Positions 48,628 through 58,021 are shown, numbered from the stretch's first letter. The stretch is DNA of 64,000 nt from CAIJXB01 sp964439595 (GCA_964439595.1 CAYTOK010000008.1:1-64000); one strand, 5' to 3'. Program-made: numbers and translations. The notes: generated by a model from the sequence alone, not told the origin.

Positions 48628-51258
48628 GTGGATTTAATTTTTTCTATTAGTGTTGAAAATTTCGATAACGAAGCTTTCTTAGCCGTTCAGTTTATGGACA
48701 AAATCAGCTCGCGTGTTCTTGCTTTTGCTGAATGTAGCAATGTAAGCCAGTCGGATAAAGAATTAGTTCAATTAGTTAGTAAGACTTCTGTTAGGTCAAA
48801 AAATGACAATATTTTCTATAGTAAAGGCTCTTCTTCTTTTTCTTTGGTACAGAAACTATACGCTTCGAAAAAGCTCTTTTGGAAGGGAAGGTCTGTTTTT
48901 TGGAATCCTCTTAGCAAAGTAACCTTACAAATCGACGTTGAAGAGTTGGATGTCTGCAGCCTAGCGGTGTCAAGTCAGGTCCAAATAGATGGGGTGCGAC
49001 ATACATTGTTATCTCTTGAGGCTTTTTTTATAGGAGCTGGAAAGGAGCTTTCTTGGGGGATTTGTAAGCAGGTATTATTTACTATCCCTAAAGGAGTTCC
49101 TTATTCTTTTTTAGCTAAGATTTATCCGGGGCCGGTGATTTTAGAAGGTAAGGAGCGAGTTGATTTTATAGAAGAATATAAGGACGATCCCTTAGATGGG
49201 GTCTTTATTGAATGGAAAGTAAATTCTCAGAACCCTTTACCCGTATTCCCCGTTCTTTTGCTAAGAGATCTTCATGGTGCTTTTGCTGACCTCCAAATGG
49301 AATATAGGGACTTTACCATTGACTTTGTAGACCCTAAGCCTTTTTTAGGAAGGAATGTTCTTTCAGAAAAAGGGTGGGAAAATGACCTTTTAGAAACAGA
49401 TTTTATAAGGAAGGAGTTTGTAGATTCTCATTACTACTGCCCTATGGATAAGGTTGCTAAAAGTTTGTCGTTTCTTTTAGATATTGGATGGAAGATTTTA
49501 GATAAAAAGGGACGTCATCTTTTGAAATTAGCAGAGTCACATCTTGACCTGTCTTCTCAAAAAGACGGGTTTTTAGTGCGAGGGTCTTTTCGTTATCAGG
49601 ATCATGAAGTCGACTTAGTGGATGTGGTAGGAGCATTTAATAGACGGGAGAGGTTTATAGAGCTCTCTGCCAATTCTATCGGGTGGCTTGATGAGTCTGA
49701 AAAAGCTTTTGCCGGGATCAAAGAGCTAGGAGAAGTAGAAAAGGTTTCGGGGGGGTGTTTTTTTCGCAAAAAACAAATAGGTCTTTTAGAAAGTATTTCA
49801 GGGAGATCAGACCTTAATCCCGCATCAGTTTCTTTACTAGAAAGGCTTTCTTCTTTTTCTTTTTTAGAGCAGAAAGAAAATGGGATCTTATTTCAGGGTA
49901 AGTTGCACCCTTATCAAGAAGAGGGAAGACGGTGGCTCACGTTCCTATATCAAAATGGTTTTTCCGGTCTTTTAGCTGATGAAATGGGCCTTGGTAAGAC
50001 TGTGCAAACTCTTTCTTTTTTATCAGAGCTTTCAGTAAATAAGCCGATTTTATTAGTTGTTCCCACGTCTTTGATATTTAATTGGAAAAGGGAATGGGAG
50101 AAGTTTTTACCTCATAAGAAATTATATGTTCATGCAGGGGCTAAAAGATCTTTGCAAGAGGAATCTTTGCAAAATGTAGAGGCTATAATTACGTCTTATG
50201 CCTACCTAAGAATTGATTATGCTCTTTTTAGTCAAATGGAGTTTTCTGTTGTTATTTTAGATGAAGCTCAGCTTATTAAAAATTCGGAAAGTCAGCTCGC
50301 TAAGGCGGCATTTATGTTACAAGCTAAGATGAGGCTTTGTCTTACTGGGACGCCTGTAGAAAATAGGGCGGATGATCTTTGGTCTTTATTTCATTTCCTT
50401 GAGCCCGAGCTGCTAGGAGAAAAGAAAGAGTTTTTATCGGCACTGGCATCTTCGCAGTTAGATGACAGATATAGAAAAAAAATCCGTAAATTAATTCGTC
50501 CTTTTATTCTACGCAGGTTAAAAGAGACTGTAGCTAAAGACTTGCCAGATAAAATAGAGCAAGAAGTATATGTAGAAATGGGTGAAAAGCAAAGGGCCTT
50601 TTATGAGGGATGGCTTGCAAGGGCTAAGCAGGGACTTTTACAAAAAGTTCAAGCAGACGGGCTGTCTAAGCATAGAATGGAAGTTCTTGAAACCATACTC
50701 CGCTTAAGACAGATTTGTTGTCATCCTGCGCTTGTAGAAGAAGGTCAGGTGGAAAGTGCTAAAATAGACAAGGTTTTATGTGATTTAGCTGAGGTTCTTG
50801 AGGAAAATAGGAAGGTATTGATTTATAGCCAATTTACACAATTATTACGGTCCTTAGAAAAAGAAGTCAAAGAAAGAGGGTGGAAGCATGTCTATTTGGA
50901 CGGAGAGACCAAAGATAGAGAAAAGGTTGTTGTAGCCTTTCAAGAGGACCCCTCTATTTCTCTTTTTCTAATTAGCTTGAAGGCCGGTGGCGTTGGCCTT
51001 AATTTAACGGCAGCCGATTATGTGTTTTTACTCGACCCTTGGTGGAATGACGCGGTAGAAAGGCAAGCTATTGATAGAGCTCACCGGTTTGGACGCAAGC
51101 ACACCGTTGTCGCAAGAAGATATATAACAGCCATGAGCATAGAAGAGAAAATAATGAAATTAAAGTCTCATAAAACAGCACTAGCAAAAGGTCTTTTAGA
51201 CTTTGATCAAGTAGAAGAGTCTTTTGCTTTGCAAGATTTAATCGAGTTAATTACATAG
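48628..51258 (+). CDS. SNF2-family DNA-dependent ATPase / helicase
   Basis: 876 aa from GTG 48628. The C-terminal half is a full SNF2 engine: LHPYQEEGRRWLTFL (Q-type motif), ADEMGLGKT at about 450-458 (motif I), LDEAQLIKN at about 544 (motif II, DEAQ instead of DEAH), CLTGTPVENR (III), FLISLKAGGVGLNLTAADYV (V) and RQAIDRAHRFGRKH at about 811-824 (VI). The N-terminal half carries no recognised domain. Members remodel protein-DNA complexes. Chlamydiae often have two such proteins of about 1160 aa, so this one is shorter. The start lacks a strong ribosome-binding site. Confidence 0.95.
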   Translation: MDLIFSISVENFDNEAFLAVQFMDKISSRVLAFAECSNVSQSDKELVQLVSKTSVRSKNDNIFYSKGSSSFSLVQKLYASKKLFWKGRSVFWNPLSKVTLQIDVEELDVCSLAVSSQVQIDGVRHTLLSLEAFFIGAGKELSWGICKQVLFTIPKGVPYSFLAKIYPGPVILEGKERVDFIEEYKDDPLDGVFIEWKVNSQNPLPVFPVLLLRDLHGAFADLQMEYRDFTIDFVDPKPFLGRNVLSEKGWENDLLETDFIRKEFVDSHYYCPMDKVAKSLSFLLDIGWKILDKKGRHLLKLAESHLDLSSQKDGFLVRGSFRYQDHEVDLVDVVGAFNRRERFIELSANSIGWLDESEKAFAGIKELGEVEKVSGGCFFRKKQIGLLESISGRSDLNPASVSLLERLSSFSFLEQKENGILFQGKLHPYQEEGRRWLTFLYQNGFSGLLADEMGLGKTVQTLSFLSELSVNKPILLVVPTSLIFNWKREWEKFLPHKKLYVHAGAKRSLQEESLQNVEAIITSYAYLRIDYALFSQMEFSVVILDEAQLIKNSESQLAKAAFMLQAKMRLCLTGTPVENRADDLWSLFHFLEPELLGEKKEFLSALASSQLDDRYRKKIRKLIRPFILRRLKETVAKDLPDKIEQEVYVEMGEKQRAFYEGWLARAKQGLLQKVQADGLSKHRMEVLETILRLRQICCHPALVEEGQVESAKIDKVLCDLAEVLEENRKVLIYSQFTQLLRSLEKEVKERGWKHVYLDGETKDREKVVVAFQEDPSISLFLISLKAGGVGLNLTAADYVFLLDPWWNDAVERQAIDRAHRFGRKHTVVARRYITAMSIEEKIMKLKSHKTALAKGLLDFDQVEESFALQDLIELIT

Positions 51259-51265
51259 GTAAACT

Positions 51266-51460
51266 CTACTCTTCAAAGTTCAGTCTGTCTTGCTCTATCA
51301 AATCTTCTGCCGCACTTTTTAAAGTTTTTAGTCCTTCTGCAAAACCAACTTTATGTAGCAGCTCATCTAAGAAACGAAGTTCTGAGGCTAATTGATCGTT
51401 AAAAGACTCTAGCTCAGAGATTGTTTTTAATAATTTTTCTTTTTCTAAATCCTTTTCCAT
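51266..51460 (-). CDS. Small coiled-coil protein, 64 aa
   Basis: The whole chain is a charged helix with heptad-like spacing (LEKEKLLKTISELESFNDQLASEL). AAAGGAG sits 7 nt ahead of ATG, which supports real expression. It faces the SNF2 gene tail to tail with 7 bp between. No family recognised; SlyX-like size and character are the nearest comparison. Confidence 0.65.
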   Translation of the reverse strand: MEKDLEKEKLLKTISELESFNDQLASELRFLDELLHKVGFAEGLKTLKSAAEDLIEQDRLNFEE

Positions 51461-51619
51461 AATGTCTCCTTTTTAGGGTGTCTATATAAGACGCAAGATT
51501 TGTGCCAAATCGGTATAAATTATAAAAAAAGAGAAACTATTTATTGCTTTTTTGTGAGCAATAGTTCTTAATGCGTAGAATGATAAGAAGATAGGTTTTT
51601 AAAAGTTGGAGATTTTTTT

Positions 51620-51835
51620 ATGTATTTGTTCCCATTTTTGTGTTTAAGTCTTATTTTTCTTGTGGGATGTGAGCAAAATTCCACCCCAAGCGAAATGGAA
51701 GAGGTGGATAGAATGGTTCAGTTAGTAGAAGAGGAGTCTTCTGAATGGAATTTACCAGAGGATAGATCTATTGCTTCTGGGGAATCTGGTATAAAAGAGA
51801 CAGCTGTAGATTCCTCCCATGAAGAGGCTAGGTAA
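51620..51835 (+). CDS. Small lipoprotein, 71 aa
   Basis: A hydrophobic signal (FPFLCLSLIFLVGC) ends in a good lipobox with Cys17. The mature ~55 residues are acidic and polar with no motif. GGAG sits about 8 nt before ATG, and a strong terminator follows at 51896. It is probably a membrane-tethered periplasmic peptide of unknown role. Confidence 0.7.
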   Translation: MYLFPFLCLSLIFLVGCEQNSTPSEMEEVDRMVQLVEEESSEWNLPEDRSIASGESGIKETAVDSSHEEAR

Positions 51836-51895
51836 TAATTTCCTGGATATAAATAACCAGCATGTATTTTATTTCTTTATTCGTTTTTTTTATTT

Positions 51896-51935
51896 CGGAT
51901 GCTATTTTATAAAAAAGCATCCGATTGTTTTTTTT
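51896..51935 (+). terminator. Intrinsic terminator after the small lipoprotein gene
   Basis: CGGATGC (51896-51902) pairs with GCATCCG (51917-51923), followed by a T-rich tail ending in eight T. Confidence 0.85.
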
Positions 51936-51950
51936 GTTTTAAACTGAGTT

Positions 51951-52063
51951 TTATAGACTTAGGGAAATCTTGTTTTGGATATCTTTTCCCTTAAAAGTGT
52001 CCGTCATACCCGCTAATACTGCAAAAGTAGCTAAAGAAGGCGGGTTTCTATTGGTTTCGTCAT
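51951..52063 (-). pseudogene. Possible small gene broken by a 1-bp frameshift
   Basis: AGGAGG stands 10 nt before ATG 52063, but the frame MTKPIETRLL stops after ten codons. A single shift after the sixth codon opens NPPSLATFAVLAGMTDTFKG and runs to a stop at 51951. The strong ribosome-binding site suggests a former small protein or a leader peptide. The rest of 51836-52233 is AT-rich with nothing recognised. Confidence 0.3.
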
Positions 52064-52233
52064 TTTTAAAGGTCCTCCTATTTACAAGACCCCTTCTTGT
52101 AAAAATAACTATAAAGACTCTTTTATTACTTGATTATTTTTTATTTTAACATCCTTATTACGTTTCTACTTAGAATCGATCGTGTCGATATTTTTTTAAT
52201 TGGAATTGAGATGGATTTAACAGGTGTAAGCTG

Positions 52234-52746
52234 TTAATTAACAAGTGCTTGCGATGGTAAAAAAGATGAATTGCCTTCAAAAGCTAAAAGTGTCTTCTTT
52301 ATAGAAAGCCCGAATGCAAAGCCACCAAGATGACCTGAAGAGGTTATTATTCTATGGCAAGGGATGAGTAACGGGAAAGGGTTTTTGCGGCAGAAAGTTC
52401 CGGCAGCTCTGCTGGCTAGAGGATTTCCGCCCCCCACTGCTAGGTCTTGGTAGCTAATTAGAGCCCCGAAAGGGACTTCACTTAGTGTTGTGAGCATTTT
52501 TGCAGAAAAAGCAGGGAGTATTTGCTTAGGAAGGAAGTGAAGTGGTGATGTTTTTTTATTTCCGTAGGCCGTAAGCCAAAGTAGGATATTTTTTTCTAGG
52601 AAGGGGTCCAGGTGGGTAAAAAAAGACACAGAGAAAACTAAACTTTCTTTAAGGAGAACCCTGAATACAGTTTTTTTACAGGGTACAATGAGGACCTCAA
52701 TTTCAGGTCCATTTGTAAAGTTATGAGAGAGCAAGGATTCTAGCAT
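52234..52746 (-). CDS. ogt: Methylated-DNA--protein-cysteine methyltransferase
   Basis: 170 aa. The C-terminal domain is intact: VPFGALISYQDLA, a helix-turn-helix with ASRAAGTFCRKNPFPLL, and the acceptor site IPCHRIITSSGHLGGFA, whose cysteine takes the alkyl group from O6-alkylguanine. The N-terminal domain is divergent. Suicide DNA repair protein in the cytoplasm. It precedes the block MORN lipoprotein-pheT; in Chlamydia the ada-type gene (CT477) is likewise near pheT (CT475). Confidence 0.93.
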   Translation of the reverse strand: MLESLLSHNFTNGPEIEVLIVPCKKTVFRVLLKESLVFSVSFFTHLDPFLEKNILLWLTAYGNKKTSPLHFLPKQILPAFSAKMLTTLSEVPFGALISYQDLAVGGGNPLASRAAGTFCRKNPFPLLIPCHRIITSSGHLGGFAFGLSIKKTLLAFEGNSSFLPSQALVN

Positions 52747-52789
52747 AAAGTAAAGGCATAGAAGGGAACTCTTCTATGCCTTAATTGAG

Positions 52790-53770
52790 TTATGAGGGTG
52801 AATCAGAAAGGAGTGCATCTAAATTAGTCAGCTCTTGGAATCTATTTAGGCTAACCTCTTTATTGTCGTAATTCCACACTGTTTTAGTAGATCCGCCTGG
52901 TAAAAAGAAGGTCTCAGGACCATGTTTTAGATCCATGATCCAAGAAATTTGGTGCGCAATAGTTTCCCCGTCTAAAAAATGGATCTCTAGTCCATTTTTT
53001 TTGCCATAGAGGTAATCTATTTCCAATTCTTTAGTGCCATTTTTATAATAAGTGCAAAGACCGTGTAAGGACCCATTAGACCAATTTTCCAAAGAAAGAG
53101 GCTCTCCAGCAGAGGAAAAGGTCTTTTTTGTCCCATCTAGTTTACCTTGAACATATAGCGAAATGCTTTCAGGAGAACCACTTGCGTAAAAAGATTCTCT
53201 TTTTGCGAGAAATCCCCCTGTAATCTCGTCTTTACAAAGAAGTGTTCCTTGCGCATCACGTACAATGCGGAGCCCGTTACCATGAATTACTTGTGCTTCT
53301 AGTTCGTGATTCGTAGTAAAGTACTGCCCTTGCACAAGTTCTTCTTTGACATATTCTTCTACGCTTTTTGGAACGCCGTCAGTATACCATGTGGTTAAAC
53401 AGTGGCGATTCTCTGTAAGTTGGGTTGTTTCTTGTATAGGCATGCCAGAAATATCATAGGAAATTTCTTTTACTGGAGTGTCTTGATTGTAAAGAACATA
53501 TTTTTCTACTGTATGGGAGTTGGGATAGGTGAAAGTGCAAGGCCCATGTAGTTTTCCATTTTCGTAGGTAGCTGTAACGGTGATCCCATTTCGTAGAGAG
53601 CTGATAACTTGTCCTGGATAATTTTTCTCTTGCCACTCTTCTTGTGACACGGCGTATCCGTATTTGTGGACGTATGTTTGAGAAATAATGTCATCATTTT
53701 TTTGATTTTTTTGGCAGGAAAATCCTATTAAGGCCACTGCCGCTAATATTGTATAAGCTATATAGTTCAT
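52790..53770 (-). CDS. MORN/YwqK-like repeat lipoprotein
   Basis: 326 aa. A lipoprotein signal ends at Cys19 (GFSC). The mature protein holds about six MORN-type repeats of the form Y.NGKLHGPCTFTYPN: NGKLHGPC, QGKLDGTKKTF, NGSLHGLCTYYKNG, YGKKNGLEIHFLDG and DLKHGPETFFLPGG. Such repeats often bind lipids or proteins; the function here is unknown. The start codon follows directly on a structured leader shared with rpmH (53775-53843). Members occur in chlamydiae next to pheT. Confidence 0.85.
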   Translation of the reverse strand: MNYIAYTILAAVALIGFSCQKNQKNDDIISQTYVHKYGYAVSQEEWQEKNYPGQVISSLRNGITVTATYENGKLHGPCTFTYPNSHTVEKYVLYNQDTPVKEISYDISGMPIQETTQLTENRHCLTTWYTDGVPKSVEEYVKEELVQGQYFTTNHELEAQVIHGNGLRIVRDAQGTLLCKDEITGGFLAKRESFYASGSPESISLYVQGKLDGTKKTFSSAGEPLSLENWSNGSLHGLCTYYKNGTKELEIDYLYGKKNGLEIHFLDGETIAHQISWIMDLKHGPETFFLPGGSTKTVWNYDNKEVSLNRFQELTNLDALLSDSPS

Positions 53771-53774
53771 TTTT

Positions 53775-53843
53775 TTGACAGCGCGTAAATCTCTACCTTT
53801 TTAAAGTAGGGAGGGAAGCGCTACTCCTCTATTAATTGTTAAA
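53775..53843 (-). repeat. Structured leader repeat before the MORN lipoprotein gene
   Basis: Read on the minus strand: TTTAACAATTAA, a GGAG-containing segment, AGCGCTTC, a hairpin arm CTCCCTAC pairing with GTAGAG, then GCGCTGTCAA and the start codon a few bases on. AGCGC pairs with GCGCT to close an outer helix. The same blocks, with different bases in the inner hairpin, stand ahead of rpmH at 63206-63271. Confidence 0.7.
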
Positions 53844-53862
53844 TCCGTTTCTTTCTGTAGTA

Positions 53863-56259
53863 TTACAATATACAATTACCTAACTTTTCCGCTACTTTTT
53901 GTATCAATTTTCCATGTTCTTTTTCTACAGTCTCAAAATCTACTGTTTTTATGTTGTCCCTATATATAAAACGCCAAGTGGCATTTTTGCGGTCTTGTCC
54001 AATTTTATCGCTTTCAAATAAATCTAGTAAAAAAGCCTTTTCTAGCAAGGGGGGGGCAGATTCTTTTATGCAAGCTAAGAACTCTTCCACCGGCATTGCT
54101 TTGCGTAAAGTAACGGTCCAGTCCCTTTCAGAAGCAGGCATGATGGCAAGTGGCTTTACTTCTATTTTTTTAGGCTCAAGCCTGTATAACTCTTCTAAGT
54201 CGAGCTCTGCAAAGAACACTCTTTGAGGGATGTCTAACGTTTTTAATGTATTTGGGTGGACTTCTCCTAAAACACCAAGAGAAATATCTCCTATCTTAAT
54301 ACGAGCCTGTTTCCCTGGTTGAAAGTTATGCAAATGAGAGATTTCATAAGTTGCATTAGGTATTTTATAAGCGTCTAAAAAGTTTTCTACGATTCCTTTT
54401 AAGTCAAAAAAGTCTACTTCTTTGGGTTTAGGATCGTGGTAGTGAGGTGCTTTAAGACCTGATAGGACAATACCTATAGAAACTTGTTCCTGAAATTGTT
54501 CTTTTTGTTTGAAATGGACTCTGCCTATTTCAAATCCGGAGATGTTTTGATTTTGATGATCTAAATTATGTTTTGTAAGCTGCAGTAAGCCTGGAAGTAA
54601 TGAAGCCCGTAAGACTGAATAGTCTGCAGATTTAGATTGTAAGACTGTAATAAGATCGGTTATTTTGTCGTTTGTTTCTTTTGTGAGGTTAGCTACTGTC
54701 GGGCTGATTAAATCACATGTTAGAAATTCCTGAAGTCCTTCTCCTTGTAAGAGGGCTCTTGTTTTATTTTCCATCGAGAAAATAGGAGAGTCTATAAGAG
54801 AAGATGATATGTGAGCGGCAAAGCTTTTAGGAAGATGATTATACCCATAGATTCTAGCGACTTCCTCTATGAGATCTACTTCTCTTGAAATGTCGTTACG
54901 GTAAGAAGGGATTTCTACAGTTAATGAATGAGAGTGTTCTTCTAAAGTGCGCAGTTGTAGTCTTGTAAGAAGTTCTTTGATTTCTCTAAGGCTTAAACTG
55001 GTTCCCAAAAGAGAATTGACCTTAGATTCCCTGCATAAGATAGTTTTTAGTGGAGGCGGATTGGGATATAGATCAATAAGAGAGGAGGGCTCTCCCCCAG
55101 CCACTTCTTTTAGAAGTGTTTCTGCTAAGAAAAGGGCTGTAACAGGCATGTTCTGATCAATGCCTTTTTCAAAACGGTTGGAAGCATCCGTTTTAAGGCT
55201 TAACGCTTTGCTTGTTTTACGAATAGAAACGGGATTAAAAACAGCGGCTTCCATGAGGATGTTTTTAGTTTCTGAAGTGACTGTAGCCGTATTTGTTCCG
55301 ATTACGCCACCAATTGCTACTATTTTTTTCGTATCACGGATGACAGCTGCTCCTTGAGGAACAAGCCTTTTAATATTATCTAAGGTTGTCACTTCTTGGT
55401 TTTTTTCTAAAGAAGAGATGTATAACGTTTTGTCTTCCAGTAAGTCGTAGTCAAAAAAGTGAAGAGGGTGCCCTGTCAATAGCATGACATAATTGGAAAT
55501 GTCTACCACATTATTGACGCTCCTAAGGCCGACTAATTCTAAATCTTTAACAAGCCAAGAGGGAGAGGGGCCGACTGTAACGGAGCGCAGCAGCTTGCAG
55601 CTATATCTTGGACAAAGGTTTTTGTCTTCTATAGAAACATGGATAAAAGAAGATAAGGAAGAAGGCTCCTCCTTAGGTGCTTCTAGGGGTTTTAGGGGCA
55701 ATTGAAAAAATGCGGATAGCTCTCTAGCTATTCCATATACACTCATACAGTGCCCTAAATTTGGAGTTAGTGAGATGTCAAAAATAGTATCTGCATAAAA
55801 GCTGGAAAGATCTGTTCCGGGTATTAAATCGTCAGAAAGCTCTAAAATGCCTTCAGCCTTTGCATTTTCAAGCCCAAGTTCATCAGAAGCACATAGCATC
55901 CCAAAGGATTCTACATCGCGAATTTTACTTTTTTTTATTTTCCAGGGGGAACCTGTTTCATCAGGTAAGGTGGCTCCTATTTTTGCAAAAGCAGTAGTTA
56001 GTCCTTTTCTGCAGTTGGAGGCTCCGCAAACAACTTGAAAGATTTCTGTCCCGTCTGATACTTGCGCTATTTGCAGTTTGTCTGCATTAGGGTGCTTTGC
56101 TGTCTCTAAAACTTTCCCTACTACCACTCCAGTAAAAGAATTGCCAATGGACTGCATGTCATCTACTTCTAAGCCAGCTAAGGTAAGTGTTTCTGCAATT
56201 TTTTCATTAGAAAAGGGTAGATCTACATATTTTTTAAGCCAAGATAGAGGGATTTTCAT
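53863..56259 (-). CDS. pheT: Phenylalanyl-tRNA synthetase beta subunit
   Basis: 798 aa, full length. Domains in order: EMAP/OB tRNA-binding domain (VVVGKVLETAKHPNADKLQIAQV), B1 and B3/B4 (RYSCKLLRSVTVGPSPSWL, SNYVMLLTGHPLHFFDYD), B5 (VEIPSYRNDISREVDLIEEVARIYGY), the catalytic-like core, and the C-terminal FDX-ACB domain (PASERDWTVTLRKAMPVEE). It charges tRNA-Phe together with PheS, whose gene is not adjacent. AAAGGAG lies 8 nt ahead of ATG. Confidence 0.98.
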   Translation of the reverse strand: MKIPLSWLKKYVDLPFSNEKIAETLTLAGLEVDDMQSIGNSFTGVVVGKVLETAKHPNADKLQIAQVSDGTEIFQVVCGASNCRKGLTTAFAKIGATLPDETGSPWKIKKSKIRDVESFGMLCASDELGLENAKAEGILELSDDLIPGTDLSSFYADTIFDISLTPNLGHCMSVYGIARELSAFFQLPLKPLEAPKEEPSSLSSFIHVSIEDKNLCPRYSCKLLRSVTVGPSPSWLVKDLELVGLRSVNNVVDISNYVMLLTGHPLHFFDYDLLEDKTLYISSLEKNQEVTTLDNIKRLVPQGAAVIRDTKKIVAIGGVIGTNTATVTSETKNILMEAAVFNPVSIRKTSKALSLKTDASNRFEKGIDQNMPVTALFLAETLLKEVAGGEPSSLIDLYPNPPPLKTILCRESKVNSLLGTSLSLREIKELLTRLQLRTLEEHSHSLTVEIPSYRNDISREVDLIEEVARIYGYNHLPKSFAAHISSSLIDSPIFSMENKTRALLQGEGLQEFLTCDLISPTVANLTKETNDKITDLITVLQSKSADYSVLRASLLPGLLQLTKHNLDHQNQNISGFEIGRVHFKQKEQFQEQVSIGIVLSGLKAPHYHDPKPKEVDFFDLKGIVENFLDAYKIPNATYEISHLHNFQPGKQARIKIGDISLGVLGEVHPNTLKTLDIPQRVFFAELDLEELYRLEPKKIEVKPLAIMPASERDWTVTLRKAMPVEEFLACIKESAPPLLEKAFLLDLFESDKIGQDRKNATWRFIYRDNIKTVDFETVEKEHGKLIQKVAEKLGNCIL

Positions 56260-56576
56260 AGAAGGAGCTCCTTTAATGTTCCAAAGTAGATAAATATACT
56301 CTCTTATACCAAAATCCCTATATCCTAGAAAAGATGATTTTTTTTTATTTTAGTGCTAGTCTTTTTTATCTGGTAGATTGAAGGTGTGTGGCATAATTTT
56401 TTGATGAAAATTCTTTCGGTGTAATTGGCAAATTAAGTCTTTGATTAAATAACGGAAATGGATACGCTAGAAGCTTTGAGAGTAGTTGAAAGGGCTCCAA
56501 AGATTCTTTGTGTAAAAATATATATAATGGGAGCGGCGTTGATTTCTCGTTTTCGGGGTAAGGCGCTGTTAAAAGG
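56260..56576. other. Intergenic region between divergent pheT and the LysM gene
   Basis: No convincing gene. A 94-codon minus-strand ORF (56366-56650) overlaps the LysM gene start and looks random. AT-rich promoter-like stretches (TATATATAAT near 56520) may serve the LysM gene. Confidence 0.5.
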
Positions 56577-57815
56577 ATGAATTCTTCTTTAGAACAACAC
56601 TGGATGCAGAGGGCTCGGTTTTTAACGCTGTTTCTTATTTTAAGTGGCACATTAAATATTGGATTTTTAAGTGCGTTTATATATGGGACTATGAAGGATA
56701 AACTAGCTGTCAGGTCTTATAAAGCAGAACCTTCTTTAGTAGAGCATTCTACAAACGAGCAGATTTTAAAGGCTTATAGCAGAATTTCTTTTCAAGATCT
56801 TATGTTGCGTTTAGAAAATAAGGAGCCTGTTGAAGAAGGGTATTCTAAAAGAGACTTAGCTTTAGCCTGCCTTGTGGGTTTTCATCACTTGGATATAGAA
56901 AAAGCTTTAGGGGGGATTCTTTTACAAAAAAGAATCGTGGCTTTTCATAATGTTGAAGGGAATGAGAAGATAGAGATAACAGCATTTACAGGACTAAAAG
57001 ACGAGCATTTTGAAGCCGTTACACAATTTGTAAAAAGAGAAAAATGGCCATTAACTTCTAAGGGGTTATTTTTTGAGCTTAGTCGTAATCCTTTGTCGGA
57101 AGCTTCTCTTGTAGCATCTTTTTTATGCACAGCGGAGTTTCATAGTATATATTCGTTAGTGCAAAAAAACTTACCAGGAATAGCTCCAGGAGTTGTACTG
57201 GACCTTTTAAAAGAGGGCTCTTGGACGCAATGCTTGCGATTTTTTAACAAGTTGAGAGCTTTGCAATGTTATACTAGTGAAACATATAGGGAACTTTTGA
57301 CTGCATATGCTTTAGAAAGCCATGCAAAGACAGCTGCCTTTTTACTTTTAGAGCATGAGATAGAGTATGTGATGAAGAGATTTGACGATACTCATCTTAT
57401 TTCTTTTTTGCATTTACTTCCGAAGGAAAAAGTAAAAGATTTGGCTCTTAGTTTGCTTGTTAGTCAAAGAAGCGATGCTCTTAGAGAGTGCGCTGCTTCT
57501 TTGCTTTATGCAATTGAAGGGGTTCCTGTCCCCCAGCCGTATGACTATTTAGGGGCAGTGCTCCATTTTTATCCAGAAAAAACGGCAATCCAGTCGGTTG
57601 CTATTCAGCCTGATAAGTCGGAAAAAGAAATAGTTGTTGCTTCTATTCCAGCTAGGGAAAAAAACCTTATTTATAAGGTCCAGGCAGGGGACAGTTTGTG
57701 GAAGATTGCTCGTAAACATGGAGTTACTGTCGAAGCTATTAGTAAACTCAACCAGTTGGAATCGGATCGATTAAAATTAGGAAGGGAATTAAAAATACCG
57801 GAAAGAAAAAATTAA
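56577..57815 (+). CDS. Membrane-anchored LysM protein
   Basis: 412 aa. A membrane anchor lies at about 16-36 (LTLFLILSGTLNIGFLSAFIYG) after a short basic stretch. The middle 300 residues are helical without a recognised domain. The C-terminus is one clear LysM repeat (YKVQAGDSLWKIARKHGVTVEAISKLNQL...LKLGRELKIP), which binds peptidoglycan sugars. A role in cell wall or division-septum biology is likely. Its place beside pheT matches CT476 of Chlamydia. The ATG is directly preceded by AAAGG, so a later start (ATG 56604) is possible. The 3' end meets yidD tail to tail. Confidence 0.85.
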   Translation: MNSSLEQHWMQRARFLTLFLILSGTLNIGFLSAFIYGTMKDKLAVRSYKAEPSLVEHSTNEQILKAYSRISFQDLMLRLENKEPVEEGYSKRDLALACLVGFHHLDIEKALGGILLQKRIVAFHNVEGNEKIEITAFTGLKDEHFEAVTQFVKREKWPLTSKGLFFELSRNPLSEASLVASFLCTAEFHSIYSLVQKNLPGIAPGVVLDLLKEGSWTQCLRFFNKLRALQCYTSETYRELLTAYALESHAKTAAFLLLEHEIEYVMKRFDDTHLISFLHLLPKEKVKDLALSLLVSQRSDALRECAASLLYAIEGVPVPQPYDYLGAVLHFYPEKTAIQSVAIQPDKSEKEIVVASIPAREKNLIYKVQAGDSLWKIARKHGVTVEAISKLNQLESDRLKLGRELKIPERKN

Positions 57816-58021
57816 GGGAGGTCGACTCCTCCTTTACTCCAGGGGTTACATTTTAAAATTCTGAATATAATTAATGAAATAGCTTTCATGCTTTTATGTT
57901 TATCTAGAGCTTCTAAAGCGTAATTGGAACAAGACGGGTAGAAACGACAGCAGTTTCCAAGAAAAGGGCTTAGCATTAGTTGGTAAGCTTTAATTAAGAG
58001 TTTTAAAATCCATTTACCCAT
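57812..58021 (-). CDS. yidD: Membrane protein insertion efficiency factor YidD
   Basis: 69 aa from ATG 58021, which overlaps the end of the RMD1-like gene by 8 bp; a longer frame from 58048 starts within that gene and is less likely. The family core CCRFYPSCSNYALEAL and the end NPWSKGGVDLP are intact. It is a small inner-membrane-associated protein that helps YidC-dependent insertion. The pair yidD and RMD1-like gene next to pheT corresponds to CT473-CT475 in Chlamydia. Confidence 0.93.
   Translation of the reverse strand: MGKWILKLLIKAYQLMLSPFLGNCCRFYPSCSNYALEALDKHKSMKAISLIIFRILKCNPWSKGGVDLP

Noticed and set aside
54049..54056. G8 run within pheT as a possible slippage tract
   Set aside because: Eight bases in an essential gene with an intact frame; too short and too unlikely to be a switch compared with the C11 tract at 32733.
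56366..56650. 94-codon minus-strand ORF between pheT and the LysM gene
   Set aside because: It overlaps the LysM gene start and its membrane-anchor region, has no ribosome-binding site, and its sequence shows no recognisable pattern.
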